Made by a program: the position numbers and the translations under genes. The notes beneath the pieces were generated by a model. That model saw nothing but the letters and a program-made list of their open reading frames with translations. It was not told where the DNA came from and did no database searches. From JAHEZL01 sp964406465 (lineage in GTDB: Bacteria > Bacteroidota > Bacteroidia > Flavobacteriales_C > GCA-002722245), in NCBI GenBank assembly GCA_964406465.1, contig CAYORT010000009.1, positions 41,748 through 105,747 on the forward strand: a stretch of 64,000 nucleotides of DNA, written 5' to 3'. Shown here piece by piece: positions 36,168-45,213 of the stretch. Position 1 is the stretch's first letter, and every line of letters starts with the position of its first letter.

Positions 36168-37582
36168 TATTTTTTACTGTATGAAATTCGAGGATCAACA
36201 ATAGCGTATAAAATATCGGCAACAAGGTAACCTACGAGGGTGAGAATTGCCGAAAATAACATGATTGTAAAAATTACCGGATAATCTTTAATTACCTGTG
36301 CTTCATAGGCTAACATACCTAAGCCTGGTAATGTAAACAACTGTTCGATAACAATGGAACCAGCTATTAATCCGGGAAAAATAGAGGCTATCAATGTAAT
36401 GATGGGAAGCAATGAATTTCTAATGGCATGTTTCCAGTAAACCGATCGAGGTGATAACCCTTTGGCCCAAGCCGTTCTAATATAATCTTGAGAAAGGGTT
36501 TGAAGCATGCTTCCTCTCATTTGGCGAGAAATGAAAGCAAAAGAACTATACACATAACAAAACAAAGGCAACACCATATGATGGATATAACTTCCCAATT
36601 GCTCACCCACACTTGCACCCTCTTCAAAATCGCTTAAACCTTTCACCGGAAACCATCCTAAATATTCGGCATTTGCAACATAATTGATTAGAAGTGTAGC
36701 AACCCAAAAGCCAGGCAAAGAATAAAGAACAAACAAGAACACGGTGGTACTCTTTTCCTTCAAGGTACCTTTATGAATAGCAGCATTCATGCCTATGGGA
36801 ATACTTACCAAAAAAGCAATTATAACCGACAATAAGCTGAAAGTAAAGGTAGGCGCAATTCTATCTAAGATTAAATCAATCACAGGCTGCTGCTTGTAAT
36901 AAGATATACCAAAATCACCCTGCAGCATACCCGTTAGCCAAACATGATACTGATTATTAATTCCGTACCAGTAAAATGCAGGCACATAGCATTTCCATTT
37001 TGTTTCTTTGCTTAGCACCTCTGCAAATGAAGATTTCAATGCAATTATCCCTTCATTAATTTCTTTATTATTTACTTCACCAGCTTTTTGAGAAATAAAC
37101 GTGATTTTCTGATTGATGACCTCATCTTCGTAGCGATAGTACAAATCATTCAATGATTGCTTCATCACATTCAATGGCACTGCCAAAGAATCTTGCACTT
37201 TAACCACCGACAGCTTTTCATCTAAACCCAGCAAAGCCTGATAGTAATGAGATACAGCTTGCCAGTTGCCATGATTATCATTGATACGAAGCAAATTTTC
37301 GCGATGCAACTTCTTCGAAATTTTAAAGATAGAATCGGGTTCAGATAACGGACTTACAGAAAAATAAAATACGGGTAAGTTCAAATGCAGCTTTTCGCGC
37401 ATCTTCTCATACTCGGCCATTTTCGCAATCTTATTGTCGTCTTGCGCATTTTCTGCATTTATGTTCATCAACACCTCTACAGGATCACCTGGAGAATGAA
37501 CGCTAAGCGCGAATGTAAGTATGGTAATAAGAAACAATGTTGGAATAAAAAACAGTATTCTTTTTGAAATATATCCCAACAT
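36167..37582 (-). CDS. ABC transporter permease, OppB/DppB type, with a large periplasmic insert
   Basis: A 471-residue permease. The N-terminus GYISKRILFFIPTLFLITILTFAL and the C-terminal core, including SQDYIRTAWAKGLSPRSVYWKHAIRNSLLPIIT, match the DppB family. Between residues about 70 and 205 there is a charged soluble segment where most relatives have almost nothing. It should lie in the periplasm just after helix 1, where it could contact the binding protein encoded next door. The gene overlaps the OppC-like gene by one base. Confidence 0.88.
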   Translation of the reverse strand: MLGYISKRILFFIPTLFLITILTFALSVHSPGDPVEVLMNINAENAQDDNKIAKMAEYEKMREKLHLNLPVFYFSVSPLSEPDSIFKISKKLHRENLLRINDNHGNWQAVSHYYQALLGLDEKLSVVKVQDSLAVPLNVMKQSLNDLYYRYEDEVINQKITFISQKAGEVNNKEINEGIIALKSSFAEVLSKETKWKCYVPAFYWYGINNQYHVWLTGMLQGDFGISYYKQQPVIDLILDRIAPTFTFSLLSVIIAFLVSIPIGMNAAIHKGTLKEKSTTVFLFVLYSLPGFWVATLLINYVANAEYLGWFPVKGLSDFEEGASVGEQLGSYIHHMVLPLFCYVYSSFAFISRQMRGSMLQTLSQDYIRTAWAKGLSPRSVYWKHAIRNSLLPIITLIASIFPGLIAGSIVIEQLFTLPGLGMLAYEAQVIKDYPVIFTIMLFSAILTLVGYLVADILYAIVDPRISYSKK

Positions 37583-37590
37583 AACTACAA

Positions 37591-39327
37591 CTACTGAATT
37601 TTAAACATTGTTGCATCAAAGCCTGGAAACATTCCAGAAGCTTCAACATTAGTGAAACGCTTGCTAATTGCCACTCTCTCGGTGTGTACCATAAGTGGAA
37701 TCACCGGACATTCTTCATGCAAAATAGCTTGAATTTCTTTATAGTATGCAGCTCTTTCATTTTTATCAAAGCACAACTGAATTTTATCAAAAAGCTCATC
37801 TACCCTTTTGTTGTAAAAACCGGTGTAATTTCCTCCTTCTTTAATTCCGCTAGAGTGCCAAGAACCTCTGTACTCAAATTCGTGTGGTGAACTTATTGTA
37901 GTTAAAACATACATGTCAAAATTTCTGCTTTTCAACAAATCAAGTAAAACAGGAAAATCCTTAACAACCACATTAATTTTCACCCCAGCGGCTTTAGCAC
38001 TTTCCTGAAAATATATGGCAATTTTCTTTCTTCTATCGTTGCCTTTATTGTAAAACAAATTTATTTCAAGATTCTCTTTCTCTCCATTGATAACCTTATC
38101 AAGAACACCATCTCCATCAGTATCTTTCCATCCAGCTTCGGTTAATAGTTTTTTAGCCTCAGCTACATTGTACTGATACAAAGCAAGCTTTTCGTTATAG
38201 TACTCTTTTTTAAGAGGATGCATAAAACCAATAGTTCTTTGTGCCATACCATAACAAACCGTATTGATAATTTTATCGGCATCCACCAATTGAGATAACG
38301 CTTTTCTAACGCGAACATCACTTAATTTTTCATTTCTGATATTCATACCTATATGCTCGAAACCAAACTGAGGAGGAGTTAATAGGTAGAAATTGCTTTT
38401 AATTTTTTCATCTTTTTGCATTTTCTCCGCGAAATCAAGATGAGGAATACCATACAAAACATCAAGCTTACCAGCCTTTAAAGAAACAACAGCTCCTTGA
38501 AAGTCGCTTACTGTTTCATATACCAATTTATCGGGATAGGCATGAAAAATTCTTGCATTCGCATCTTTCAATTTATTACCCCACCAATTTTTATTTTTCT
38601 TTAAAATCACGCGTTCAAATGCTTTGAGCGATTCAAATTGATATGGCCCGCTACCTGCATTTTCTGGAATTGAATTGTTGAATTTGGTATTAAACATTTC
38701 AGCTTGCTCTTTCAACTTAGCATTGTTCTCAAGCTCCTTTGACTTAAAGTGCAAATCACTAACTGAAAATTCTTTGAGCAATGATTTTGGATCGTATACT
38801 TTTGCATTAAGAATGGTCATTGAGCTTGCCATTTGCTCGGCCAAATAATATACTTTGTTGAAATGCACAGTAAACTTTTTCGGATTCTTTTGATCTACTG
38901 TAACAGCATCAATCATTTCGTATCCAGCTCTCGATGGTCCGCAGTCTGTCAACGGATTTTTAATCACCTTCAATGAAAATTCATAATCATATCCTGTTAT
39001 AGGTGTTCCATCGGGAAACGCAACCTCATCTCTAAATTCATAAATCAAATCCAATGAACTGTCCTTTTTTACAATTTCTGGAAATGACTTAATCATGTAT
39101 GGAAAACGCTCCAAAGTGGTGATATCCGATGATACTAAACTTTCGAAAATGTTTCCCATGATCACACCAGCATTGGCGTCACTGGTGGTAAGCGGATTTA
39201 ATTTAGAGGGATCAGATAGTTCATGAACAACCACCTCATTTTTTTTGTTTTTGATCACTTCATCCCCTCCCCCACAAGCCAACAAGCTCAAACAAATTCC
39301 ACTTAAAACTAAAAATCTCATATTCAT
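37591..39327 (-). CDS. Peptide/nickel-type ABC transporter substrate-binding lipoprotein (family 5)
   Basis: A 578-residue SBP_bac_5 protein with lipobox SLLACGGGDE (Cys18). Typical features are LNPLTTSDANAGVIMGNIFESLV near the N-terminus, FPDGTPITGYDYEFSLK, and the family signature RVRKALSQLVDADKIIN. The C-terminal lobe contains YNKRVDELFDKIQ. It probably binds oligopeptides or cell-wall peptides for the downstream permeases. Eight bases separate its stop from the oppB-like start. Confidence 0.92.
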   Translation of the reverse strand: MNMRFLVLSGICLSLLACGGGDEVIKNKKNEVVVHELSDPSKLNPLTTSDANAGVIMGNIFESLVSSDITTLERFPYMIKSFPEIVKKDSSLDLIYEFRDEVAFPDGTPITGYDYEFSLKVIKNPLTDCGPSRAGYEMIDAVTVDQKNPKKFTVHFNKVYYLAEQMASSMTILNAKVYDPKSLLKEFSVSDLHFKSKELENNAKLKEQAEMFNTKFNNSIPENAGSGPYQFESLKAFERVILKKNKNWWGNKLKDANARIFHAYPDKLVYETVSDFQGAVVSLKAGKLDVLYGIPHLDFAEKMQKDEKIKSNFYLLTPPQFGFEHIGMNIRNEKLSDVRVRKALSQLVDADKIINTVCYGMAQRTIGFMHPLKKEYYNEKLALYQYNVAEAKKLLTEAGWKDTDGDGVLDKVINGEKENLEINLFYNKGNDRRKKIAIYFQESAKAAGVKINVVVKDFPVLLDLLKSRNFDMYVLTTISSPHEFEYRGSWHSSGIKEGGNYTGFYNKRVDELFDKIQLCFDKNERAAYYKEIQAILHEECPVIPLMVHTERVAISKRFTNVEASGMFPGFDATMFKIQ

Positions 39328-39339
39328 GGTTGTAAATAA

Positions 39340-40035
39340 TTAATTCATTTTCTCTTCTAATTCTTTCATTTTTTCTTCGGCCTTGTCCATCTCCTCTTCC
39401 ATTTTTTCGTTGGCATCTTCCATTTCTTGATTCATCTCTTCTGAGGAATTGTCGATTTCTTCATCAATATTCTCCATGCTGCTTTCAATCTCAACTTCGA
39501 TATTTTCGAAATTTGTGTCTGCTAAAATATTCTTTACTTCGGCAGCATAACTGTGATTGGGAAATTGGCTAAGCAGAGCATTGAATGATTCGCGAGCATC
39601 CTCAAAGTTTTTGGCAGCGCGATATTCATGTCCGCGCAAAAACAACACCTCTGGCATCTCCTCAAACTGCGGATAATCTTCTACCACCGTGTTGTAAAAT
39701 TCAATAGCTTGTTCATTATCGGCAATCATAGTAGCCAAGGTACCTGCCTGATACAAATAGGTAGGAAGTTCTTTGTTTTCGGGATATTCTTCTTTTAATT
39801 CCTTAACTAAGGCGATTACAGAATCGGCTTTCGATTTTAATGCTTCTCTAGCGCTTTTTGAAACGTGCAGTGGATTAAAAACCTTTTCTTTCACTAACTG
39901 TTCGTCTATTTGATGCATTCTATTGTTCAACTCATCCACAATATCTTGTTCCGATTTTTTCGCTGCACTACAAGCTATCAAAGCCATTGCAAACGAAATT
40001 ACCGTAAAGATTCTCCCTATTTTTTCAATCATCAT
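39340..40035 (-). CDS. TPR lipoprotein with glutamate-rich coiled-coil tail
   Basis: A 231-residue protein with a lipobox near ALIACSAAKK (Cys22). Residues about 85-165 hold TPR-like repeats (ADNEQAIEFYNTVVEDYPQFEEMPEVLFLRG). The last roughly 60 residues are a highly acidic coiled coil rich in E, M, N and K (EEMNQEMEDANEKMEEEMDK). It is homologous in layout to the next gene, probably a paralogue, and lies 12 bases upstream of the substrate-binding protein. Confidence 0.8.
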   Translation of the reverse strand: MMIEKIGRIFTVISFAMALIACSAAKKSEQDIVDELNNRMHQIDEQLVKEKVFNPLHVSKSAREALKSKADSVIALVKELKEEYPENKELPTYLYQAGTLATMIADNEQAIEFYNTVVEDYPQFEEMPEVLFLRGHEYRAAKNFEDARESFNALLSQFPNHSYAAEVKNILADTNFENIEVEIESSMENIDEEIDNSSEEMNQEMEDANEKMEEEMDKAEEKMKELEEKMN

Positions 40036-40085
40036 AATAACATCTTTTTATGCTTACCAAAGTACTTAATTCGACGTTATAAATC

Positions 40086-40120
40086 AAAAAAAATCCCCCG
40101 TTTCTAGCGGAGGATTTTTA
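40086..40120 (-). terminator. Terminator after the second TPR lipoprotein
   Basis: Arms AAAAATCCCCCG (40089-40100) and CGGAGGATTTTT (40108-40119) pair with one mismatch. Read on the minus strand a T-rich tract follows. It separates the 40135 gene from the next transcription unit. Confidence 0.7.
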
Positions 40121-40134
40121 TTCATTCATTAATC

Positions 40135-40683
40135 TTATTTCATTGCTGCATCTAATGAGTCAAGCATCTTTTTATTTTGAGCATCTTGGGCAGCAGATTC
40201 CTGCGCATCTTTCAACTCTAAGATTTTAGTCCTAGCGTTCTCTGCCCATGGTGAATCAGGATAATTTTTTCTTAAGTTTTGAAAAACCTCAATGGCTTTA
40301 TCAGCTTTACCTAACTGCTCATGTTGGTATCCTAACAACCACATTACATATGAGGCTTTCTCATGTTTAGGAAATTTCTCTATAAACAAAGAGTAGTAAT
40401 GAATTGCTTTCTCAAACATTGCCAAGTTAGAAGAAACCTCTCCTGCATTGTATAAAACATCGGGCAAACCTTGAGCCGATGGATACTCAGCTAAAATCTC
40501 TTCAGTTAGAAGCAAGATACTATCACCTTCCACCTTAGATTTCTCTTCTTTTCCCGAATTCCAATCCTCATCGAAAACCATCTTTTTCTGATTGCAATCT
40601 GCAACCAATTCAGCTTCCGATCTGTGTGAACCTCCGCATGCGAAGAGAGAAAGAGTAAGGGAAAAGGCAAGTATTTTTTTCAT
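40135..40683 (-). CDS. TPR lipoprotein
   Basis: A 182-residue lipoprotein with lipobox SLFACGGSH (Cys16). Three TPR-like units follow at about 55-155, for example FEKAIHYYSLFIEKFPKHEKASYVMW and KADKAIEVFQNLRKNYPDSPWA, in the manner of outer-membrane lipoproteins such as BamD or YbgF. It is 15 bases downstream of def and is ended by a terminator. It resembles the 39340 protein. Confidence 0.82.
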   Translation of the reverse strand: MKKILAFSLTLSLFACGGSHRSEAELVADCNQKKMVFDEDWNSGKEEKSKVEGDSILLLTEEILAEYPSAQGLPDVLYNAGEVSSNLAMFEKAIHYYSLFIEKFPKHEKASYVMWLLGYQHEQLGKADKAIEVFQNLRKNYPDSPWAENARTKILELKDAQESAAQDAQNKKMLDSLDAAMK

Positions 40684-40698
40684 AATCTCTGTATTGTC

Positions 40699-41268
40699 TT
40701 ATTTAATTCTTCGAAGTAAAGGAAATTTCATCTTGTAAGCAACTTTCACGTTACCTTTCGAGATATCCTCTAATTTTTTCTTCACCATTCTTTTTCTCAA
40801 AGCACTCAAATGATCGGTAAATAGCACACCTTCAATATGATCGTATTCATGCTGAATGATGCGGGCAGCCATTCCATCGAACACCTCTTCATGCGGCTTA
40901 AAGTGCTCATCGAGGTACTTGATTTTAATTTTTGAATTTCGCTTCACATCTTCTCTAACACCTGGGATACTTAAACATCCTTCATTGAAGTTCCATTCCT
41001 CATCAAACTCTTCTATGATTTCGGCGTTAATAAACACCTTTTTAAAATCGGCTAAAGCTGGAGCCTCATCGGCAAAAGTGCTGGCATCTACTACAAATAA
41101 CCTAATAGCTCTTCCTACTTGAGGAGCAGCCAATCCAACACCATCTGCCTCGTACATGGTATCCCACATGTTTTGCAGAAACTCGGCAAAACCTTCATAA
41201 TCCTTGGTAATATCCACTGCCACTTCCCTTAAAACCGGGTCGCCATATGCTACAATAGGTAAAATCAT
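40699..41268 (-). CDS. def: Peptide deformylase
   Basis: A 189-residue metalloenzyme that removes the formyl group from nascent proteins, complementing the Fmt fragment at the left edge. All three motifs are present: GVGLAAPQ (43-50), EGCLS (96-100, metal ligand Cys98) and HEYDH (140-144). The length is normal. Confidence 0.97.
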   Translation of the reverse strand: MILPIVAYGDPVLREVAVDITKDYEGFAEFLQNMWDTMYEADGVGLAAPQVGRAIRLFVVDASTFADEAPALADFKKVFINAEIIEEFDEEWNFNEGCLSIPGVREDVKRNSKIKIKYLDEHFKPHEEVFDGMAARIIQHEYDHIEGVLFTDHLSALRKRMVKKKLEDISKGNVKVAYKMKFPLLRRIK

Positions 41269-41290
41269 GGAGCGAAAATAAAGAAATTGT

Positions 41291-41713
41291 TTACAATTTA
41301 TGCCTAATCTGGTCTAAATATGATTGAAGGATAATGGTAGCGCTCACTTCATCTAGCAATTCTTTTTTCTGACGGTCTTTCTTTTTGAGTCCGCTCATCA
41401 CCAATGTTTGAGCAGCCATCACAGAGGTAAAGCGCTCATCCACCTTCACTATTTTCATGGCAGGAAATTTTCTACCTAAGCTAACAGCCAAATCCTCAAC
41501 GATCTTAGTCATTTGGTTGGCTTCGTTGTTCAGTCGGCGAGGATAGCCCAAAACGATGGCTTCCACTTTCTCTTTGGCGAAATATTTTGTGAGAAAATCA
41601 AACAATTCTGAAGAATGAATAGTGGTGAGTCCCGATGCAATAATTTGATCGGGGTCGGTCACCGCCAACCCTACCCTTTTATTGCCATAATCAATTGCTA
41701 TTACTCTCGCCAT
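41291..41713 (-). CDS. ruvX: RuvX/YqgF family pre-16S rRNA nuclease
   Basis: A 140-residue RNase H-like protein. I chose the ATG at 41713 because the family begins with ARVIAIDYGNKRVGLAVTD; six extra codons upstream look non-coding. Catalytic acidic residues lie in AIDYG and near the C-terminal DEVSATIILQSYL. VDERFTSVMAA is another hallmark. YqgF is thought to process the 5' end of 16S rRNA. It lies 22 bases upstream of def. Confidence 0.95.
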   Translation of the reverse strand: MARVIAIDYGNKRVGLAVTDPDQIIASGLTTIHSSELFDFLTKYFAKEKVEAIVLGYPRRLNNEANQMTKIVEDLAVSLGRKFPAMKIVKVDERFTSVMAAQTLVMSGLKKKDRQKKELLDEVSATIILQSYLDQIRHKL

Positions 41714-41736
41714 GTGGTAAATATAGTACAAAAATA

Positions 41737-41772
41737 AAAAGCGCCTAGGGACCCTTTACCCTAAGCGCTTTT
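41737..41772 (-). terminator. Intrinsic terminator
   Basis: Arms AAAAGCGCCTAGGG (41737-41750) and CCCTAAGCGCTTTT (41759-41772) pair with one mismatch. A T-rich tract follows on the minus strand. It terminates the small gene at 41793. Confidence 0.85.
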
Positions 41773-41792
41773 CAATAGTCAATATCAACCAA

Positions 41793-42020
41793 TTAATTGA
41801 GCAACAAGCTAACCTTATCCAACAAAACAGAATTACGTACGCTTAAGGCTTTCGAGTAATTGATGATATTGTTGATACAATTGTCACCGGGAACTTCGAA
41901 ATCATCTGCTTCTACATTACTGTAGTCGTCTGGCATAGCAGCTAACTCTAACAGTTCATCCAGTGTTGCATCAATTTCTTTAATTAAATTTTCCTGAGTA
42001 AAAAGTTTATGCATAAGCAA
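41793..42020 (-). CDS. Hypothetical small acidic protein
   Basis: A 75-residue protein with no signal peptide and an acidic central region (AAMPDDYSNVEADDFEVPGDN) between two predicted helices. Its own terminator follows and a terminator of the sigma-factor gene precedes it, so it is a single-gene unit. I do not recognise it. Confidence 0.6.
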   Translation of the reverse strand: MLMHKLFTQENLIKEIDATLDELLELAAMPDDYSNVEADDFEVPGDNCINNIINYSKALSVRNSVLLDKVSLLLN

Positions 42021-42079
42021 AAAGTATTTGTTTTAAGGGTAACGCGGTGAACAGAAAGACTATTGTGCAGAACAAAAAA

Positions 42080-42108
42080 AAAGCTGCAAAAAATTTGCAG
42101 CTTTCTTT
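42080..42108 (-). terminator. Intrinsic terminator of the ECF sigma factor gene
   Basis: A perfect 11-bp stem AAAGCTGCAAA/TTTGCAGCTTT (42080-42090 with 42094-42104) has a 3-base loop. It is followed on the minus strand by a run of T. Confidence 0.88.
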
Positions 42109-42124
42109 ATTATCAAGGCTTTCA

Positions 42125-42724
42125 CTATTCCACCATCATGGTCATTTTATTTTTCTCCATTAATTTTCTTAGGTTAATCAACGCATATCTCATTCTACCT
42201 AAGGCAGTATTAATACTTATATTTTTTAAATCAGAAATTTCTTTAAAACTCAATTCTTCAAAATGACGCAAAATCACCACTTCTCTTTGATCTTCGGGCA
42301 AGTGATTGATCAACTTCATCACATCTTCATTGATTTGGGTTTTAATTAAAACTTGCTCTACGTTCAATTCATTATTGTCTATTCTATCGAAAACATCAAG
42401 GTCTTCACCATCTTTACCTCTGGCCGATACTCGATGCATATTCTTTTGCTTACGGAAATAATCAATCATCAAATTATGGGCTATGCGCATTACCCATGGT
42501 AAGAATTTTCCTTTTTCATCGTAGCGACCTTGTTTCAAGGTATTGATCACCTTTATAAAGGTGTCTTGAAAAAAGTCTTCCGCCAGTTCTTTCTCTTTAA
42601 CTGTGAAACGGATATAAGAAAACACTTTTGATTTATGGCGACGAATTAATACCTGTAACGCCTCCTCATTGCCTTTCATGTATGACTTCACCAACATGTG
42701 GTCGTCTAACTGAGTTAAGATCAT
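42125..42724 (-). CDS. ECF-type RNA polymerase sigma factor
   Basis: A 199-residue sigma-70 family protein with region 2 (AEDFFQDTFIKVINTLKQGRYDEKGKFLPWVMRIAHNLMIDYFRKQK) and region 4 (LPEDQREVVILRHFEELSFKEISDLKNISINTALGRMRYAL). Region 3 is missing, as in ECF factors. No anti-sigma gene is adjacent, so control must come from elsewhere. Its targets cannot be told from this window. Confidence 0.94.
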   Translation of the reverse strand: MILTQLDDHMLVKSYMKGNEEALQVLIRRHKSKVFSYIRFTVKEKELAEDFFQDTFIKVINTLKQGRYDEKGKFLPWVMRIAHNLMIDYFRKQKNMHRVSARGKDGEDLDVFDRIDNNELNVEQVLIKTQINEDVMKLINHLPEDQREVVILRHFEELSFKEISDLKNISINTALGRMRYALINLRKLMEKNKMTMMVE

Positions 42725-42878
42725 AACACCTCCTTTTTTTTAAATAAAACTTAAAATTTCAGAGTATTATTTTCTTCTATAGGCAATACAATTTTTGGTT
42801 AATTAGACGTGTAACGGTAGTAAATTTAGTTTATTGTGTGCAATAATCAAAATTTTTTTTGGGTACTTTGCAATCGAT

Positions 42879-43547
42879 ATGAAGCCTGTATTAAAAAGAG
42901 TATTAATTGTTGTTATTCTATTTGCCATAGTAATGACTATCAGATACTTGTATATAATCAACAAGAACGATGTACTTCCTATCATCAATCCGGCCGACAT
43001 TAAGAGTAAGGAGTTTATAAGCGATAGTTTGGCGCAAATTAAAAACGGCCATACTATAAGAGATTTCAAATTAGTGAATCAAAATGGCGACACCATCACC
43101 CAAAAGAACTTTGACAACAAAATTTACATTGCCAACTTTTTCTTTGCAAGCTGCAAGACTATTTGTCCGAATATGAACGGCGGACTAAAAACCGTGTACG
43201 ACGAATACCTAGGAGACAAAGAGGTAATGTTTATTTCACACAGCTCTTTGCCTATCGAAGATTCGGTGCCGGTTTTGAAAGCTTATGCACTGAAATTTCA
43301 AGCCCAACTTCCTCAGTGGCAGTTTGTAACAGGAAACAAAAAAGAAATTTACGACCTCGCCCGTAATTTTTATTTGATGGCGGAAACAAAAAATGAAGGT
43401 TTAGAATTCGACTTCATTCACTCTCGCTATTTGGCGCTAATCGATACCCACAAAAGGATTCGTGGCTATTACGACGGCACCTCTACCGACGATATCTCAA
43501 AACTTATTGAGGATATTGCCTTGTTAAAAAAAGAAAACATTCGTTAA
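42879..43547 (+). CDS. SCO1/SenC family thioredoxin-fold protein
   Basis: A 222-residue membrane-anchored protein. I chose the ATG at 42879 because it opens directly onto a signal-anchor (VLKRVLIVVILFAIVMTI); upstream codons look random. The copper-binding CxxxC is SCKTICP (Cys92, Cys96) and the third ligand is His181 in DFIHSRYLALID. SCO proteins deliver copper to cytochrome oxidase or act as thiol reductases outside the membrane. No oxidase genes are adjacent. Confidence 0.92.
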   Translation: MKPVLKRVLIVVILFAIVMTIRYLYIINKNDVLPIINPADIKSKEFISDSLAQIKNGHTIRDFKLVNQNGDTITQKNFDNKIYIANFFFASCKTICPNMNGGLKTVYDEYLGDKEVMFISHSSLPIEDSVPVLKAYALKFQAQLPQWQFVTGNKKEIYDLARNFYLMAETKNEGLEFDFIHSRYLALIDTHKRIRGYYDGTSTDDISKLIEDIALLKKENIR

Positions 43548-43585
43548 AGGGAGAAAAAAAACTGGACTTTTACCCTTCTATCCAT

Positions 43586-43593
43586 TATATTTG
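43586..43593 (+). promoter_or_regulatory. -7 promoter element of rpoD
   Basis: TATATTTG matches TAnnTTTG and lies 34 bases before the rpoD start. No exact TTG was found at 19-base spacing. Confidence 0.5.
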
Positions 43594-43627
43594 CCTCCTT
43601 CGTTAATTTAAAATACTGATTTACAAC

Positions 43628-44491
43628 ATGAGACAACTTAAAATCACCCAGTCGATTACCAAAAGAGACAGTATTACATTAGATAAATACTTACAAGAAA
43701 TAGGAAAAGAGATATTGATCAATGCAGATGAGGAAGTAGTATTAGCAAAGAAAATTCGTGAAGGTGACCAAGCAGCGCTAGAGAAATTAACAAAAGCAAA
43801 CTTGCGTTTCGTGGTTTCAGTAGCGAAACAATATCAAGGTCAGGGTATGACCCTACCCGATTTAATTAATGAAGGTAACTTAGGTTTGATTAAAGCCGCA
43901 AAAAGATTCGACGAAACTCGTGGTTTTAAATTTATCTCATATGCAGTATGGTGGATTCGTCAGTCTATCATTCAAGCTATCTCGGAACAATCAAGAATGG
44001 TACGTTTACCATTGAATAAAATTGGTGCTATCAGTAAAATCAACAAAGGTGCATCTGCTCTTGAACAACAATTGGAGAGAGAAGCTAGTGCGCAAGAGAT
44101 TTCTGAATTTTTGGATTTGCCAGAACAAGAAGTAGCAAACGTATTGCACATGAACACGCGTCACGTATCTGTTGATGCTCCGTTTCAAGATGGCGAAGAT
44201 CATGGTTTACTTGATGTAATGATTAACGAAGATTCTCCAAAGGCCGATAAAACATTAATCGTTGAGTCTTTGAGAGCCGAAATCAATCGTTCATTGGCCA
44301 CTCTTACTGAAAGAGAAAGCGAAGTGATTAAAATGTTCTACGGAATTGATGGTTATAGAGAGATATCTTTAGAAGAGATTGGCGCAAAATTCGATCTTAC
44401 AAGAGAAAGAGTGCGTCAAATCAAAGAGAAAGCTATCAAACGTTTGAAAAACAACACCAGAAGTAAATTATTGAAAACCTACCTAGGTTAG
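43628..44491 (+). CDS. rpoD: Primary sigma factor RpoD/SigA
   Basis: A 287-residue group 1 sigma factor of the short Bacteroidota type, lacking the long N-terminal region 1.1. Region 2 holds LRFVVSVAKQYQGQGMTLPDLINEGNLGLIKA and FISYAVWWIRQSI. Region 3 and region 4 (LTERESEVIKMFYGIDGYREISLEEIGAKFDLTRERVRQIKEKAI) are complete. It should recognise the TTG/TAnnTTTG promoters seen elsewhere in the window. Confidence 0.97.
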   Translation: MRQLKITQSITKRDSITLDKYLQEIGKEILINADEEVVLAKKIREGDQAALEKLTKANLRFVVSVAKQYQGQGMTLPDLINEGNLGLIKAAKRFDETRGFKFISYAVWWIRQSIIQAISEQSRMVRLPLNKIGAISKINKGASALEQQLEREASAQEISEFLDLPEQEVANVLHMNTRHVSVDAPFQDGEDHGLLDVMINEDSPKADKTLIVESLRAEINRSLATLTERESEVIKMFYGIDGYREISLEEIGAKFDLTRERVRQIKEKAIKRLKNNTRSKLLKTYLG

Positions 44492-44511
44492 TAAGTATTA
44501 GCAATAAGTTT

Positions 44512-44548
44512 GAGGGGATATGTAGTTGAGCTACATATCCCCTCTTTG
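44512..44548 (+). terminator. Terminator of rpoD
   Basis: A perfect 14-bp stem GAGGGGATATGTAG/CTACATATCCCCTC (44512-44525 with 44531-44544) with a 5-base loop precedes a T-rich stretch. Confidence 0.87.
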
Positions 44549-44594
44549 TTTTGGTGAAGTGCGAAAATATTTTCAATTTTCACTACGTTTACAT

Positions 44595-44942
44595 ATGCTT
44601 TTTAACTCATTTTCATTTGCGCTATTCTTCCCTATAGTATTTATACTGTACTGGTTTGTATTTAATGGGCAGCTTAAAAAGCAAAACTTTTTACTTCTTA
44701 TAGCTAGCTATTTCTTTTATGCGTGCTGGGATTTTAGATTTTTATTTCTACTCATCTTCTCCACTTTTCTCGATTATTATACCGGTATTAAGATTGAAGA
44801 GTCGAACAACATTAAAACAAAGAAGTTTTGGTTTTGGTTAAGCATTGGTGTGAATTTAGGCTTCTTGGGCGTTTTTAAATACTACAATTTTTTTATTGAT
44901 TCTTTTGGACAAGCCTGCAGAAGTGATGATAGCATTAAATGA
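44595..44942 (+). pseudogene. Truncated MBOAT acyltransferase, N-terminal remnant
   Basis: Starting at ATG 44595 (MLFNSFSFALFFPIVFILYW), about 105 residues match the N-terminus of AlgI-like membrane-bound O-acyltransferases. These include LLIASYFFYACWDFRFLFLLIFSTFLDYYTG and GVNLGFLGVFKYYNFF. Intact proteins have about 470 residues and a catalytic histidine, which is absent. After FFIDSF the frame runs into a different sequence and stops within about 11 codons. The remainder was probably lost in a deletion that fused this 5' end to the 3' end of a neighbouring gene. Confidence 0.82.
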
Positions 44943-45213
44943 TTTTAAGAAAGAAATTGAGTTGAAAAAAGCCAAATTATACATCTCTTTTCCAGGAACA
45001 CAAGAAGGTACATTTAATCTCTTGCGAAAAAACATTAATGAAGTATATGGCAAACTTCAACAAGCACAATTTAAACTTTTAGGACATCCAAACAACTACA
45101 TTTTTGCAGATTCCATGATATTTAATGCGGCTTATCATTTAACAGAAAATGGAGCAAAACAGAGAACACTGCAATTGATTAAGGATCTTAAAAAAGAAAA
45201 TTTAATTCACTAG
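44905..45213 (+). pseudogene. C-terminal remnant of an SGNH/GDSL-type hydrolase
   Basis: From about 44905, in another frame than the MBOAT remnant, about 100 residues are readable without a natural start. The end, PNNYIFADSMIFNAAYHLTENGAKQRTLQLIKDL, resembles the last block of SGNH hydrolases, with the catalytic D-x-x-H (here Y-H-L). Such hydrolase genes commonly follow MBOAT genes in polymer O-acetylation operons. A single deletion removing the MBOAT 3' part and the hydrolase 5' part explains the arrangement. The 3' end overlaps the convergent esterase gene by 12 bases. Confidence 0.68.
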
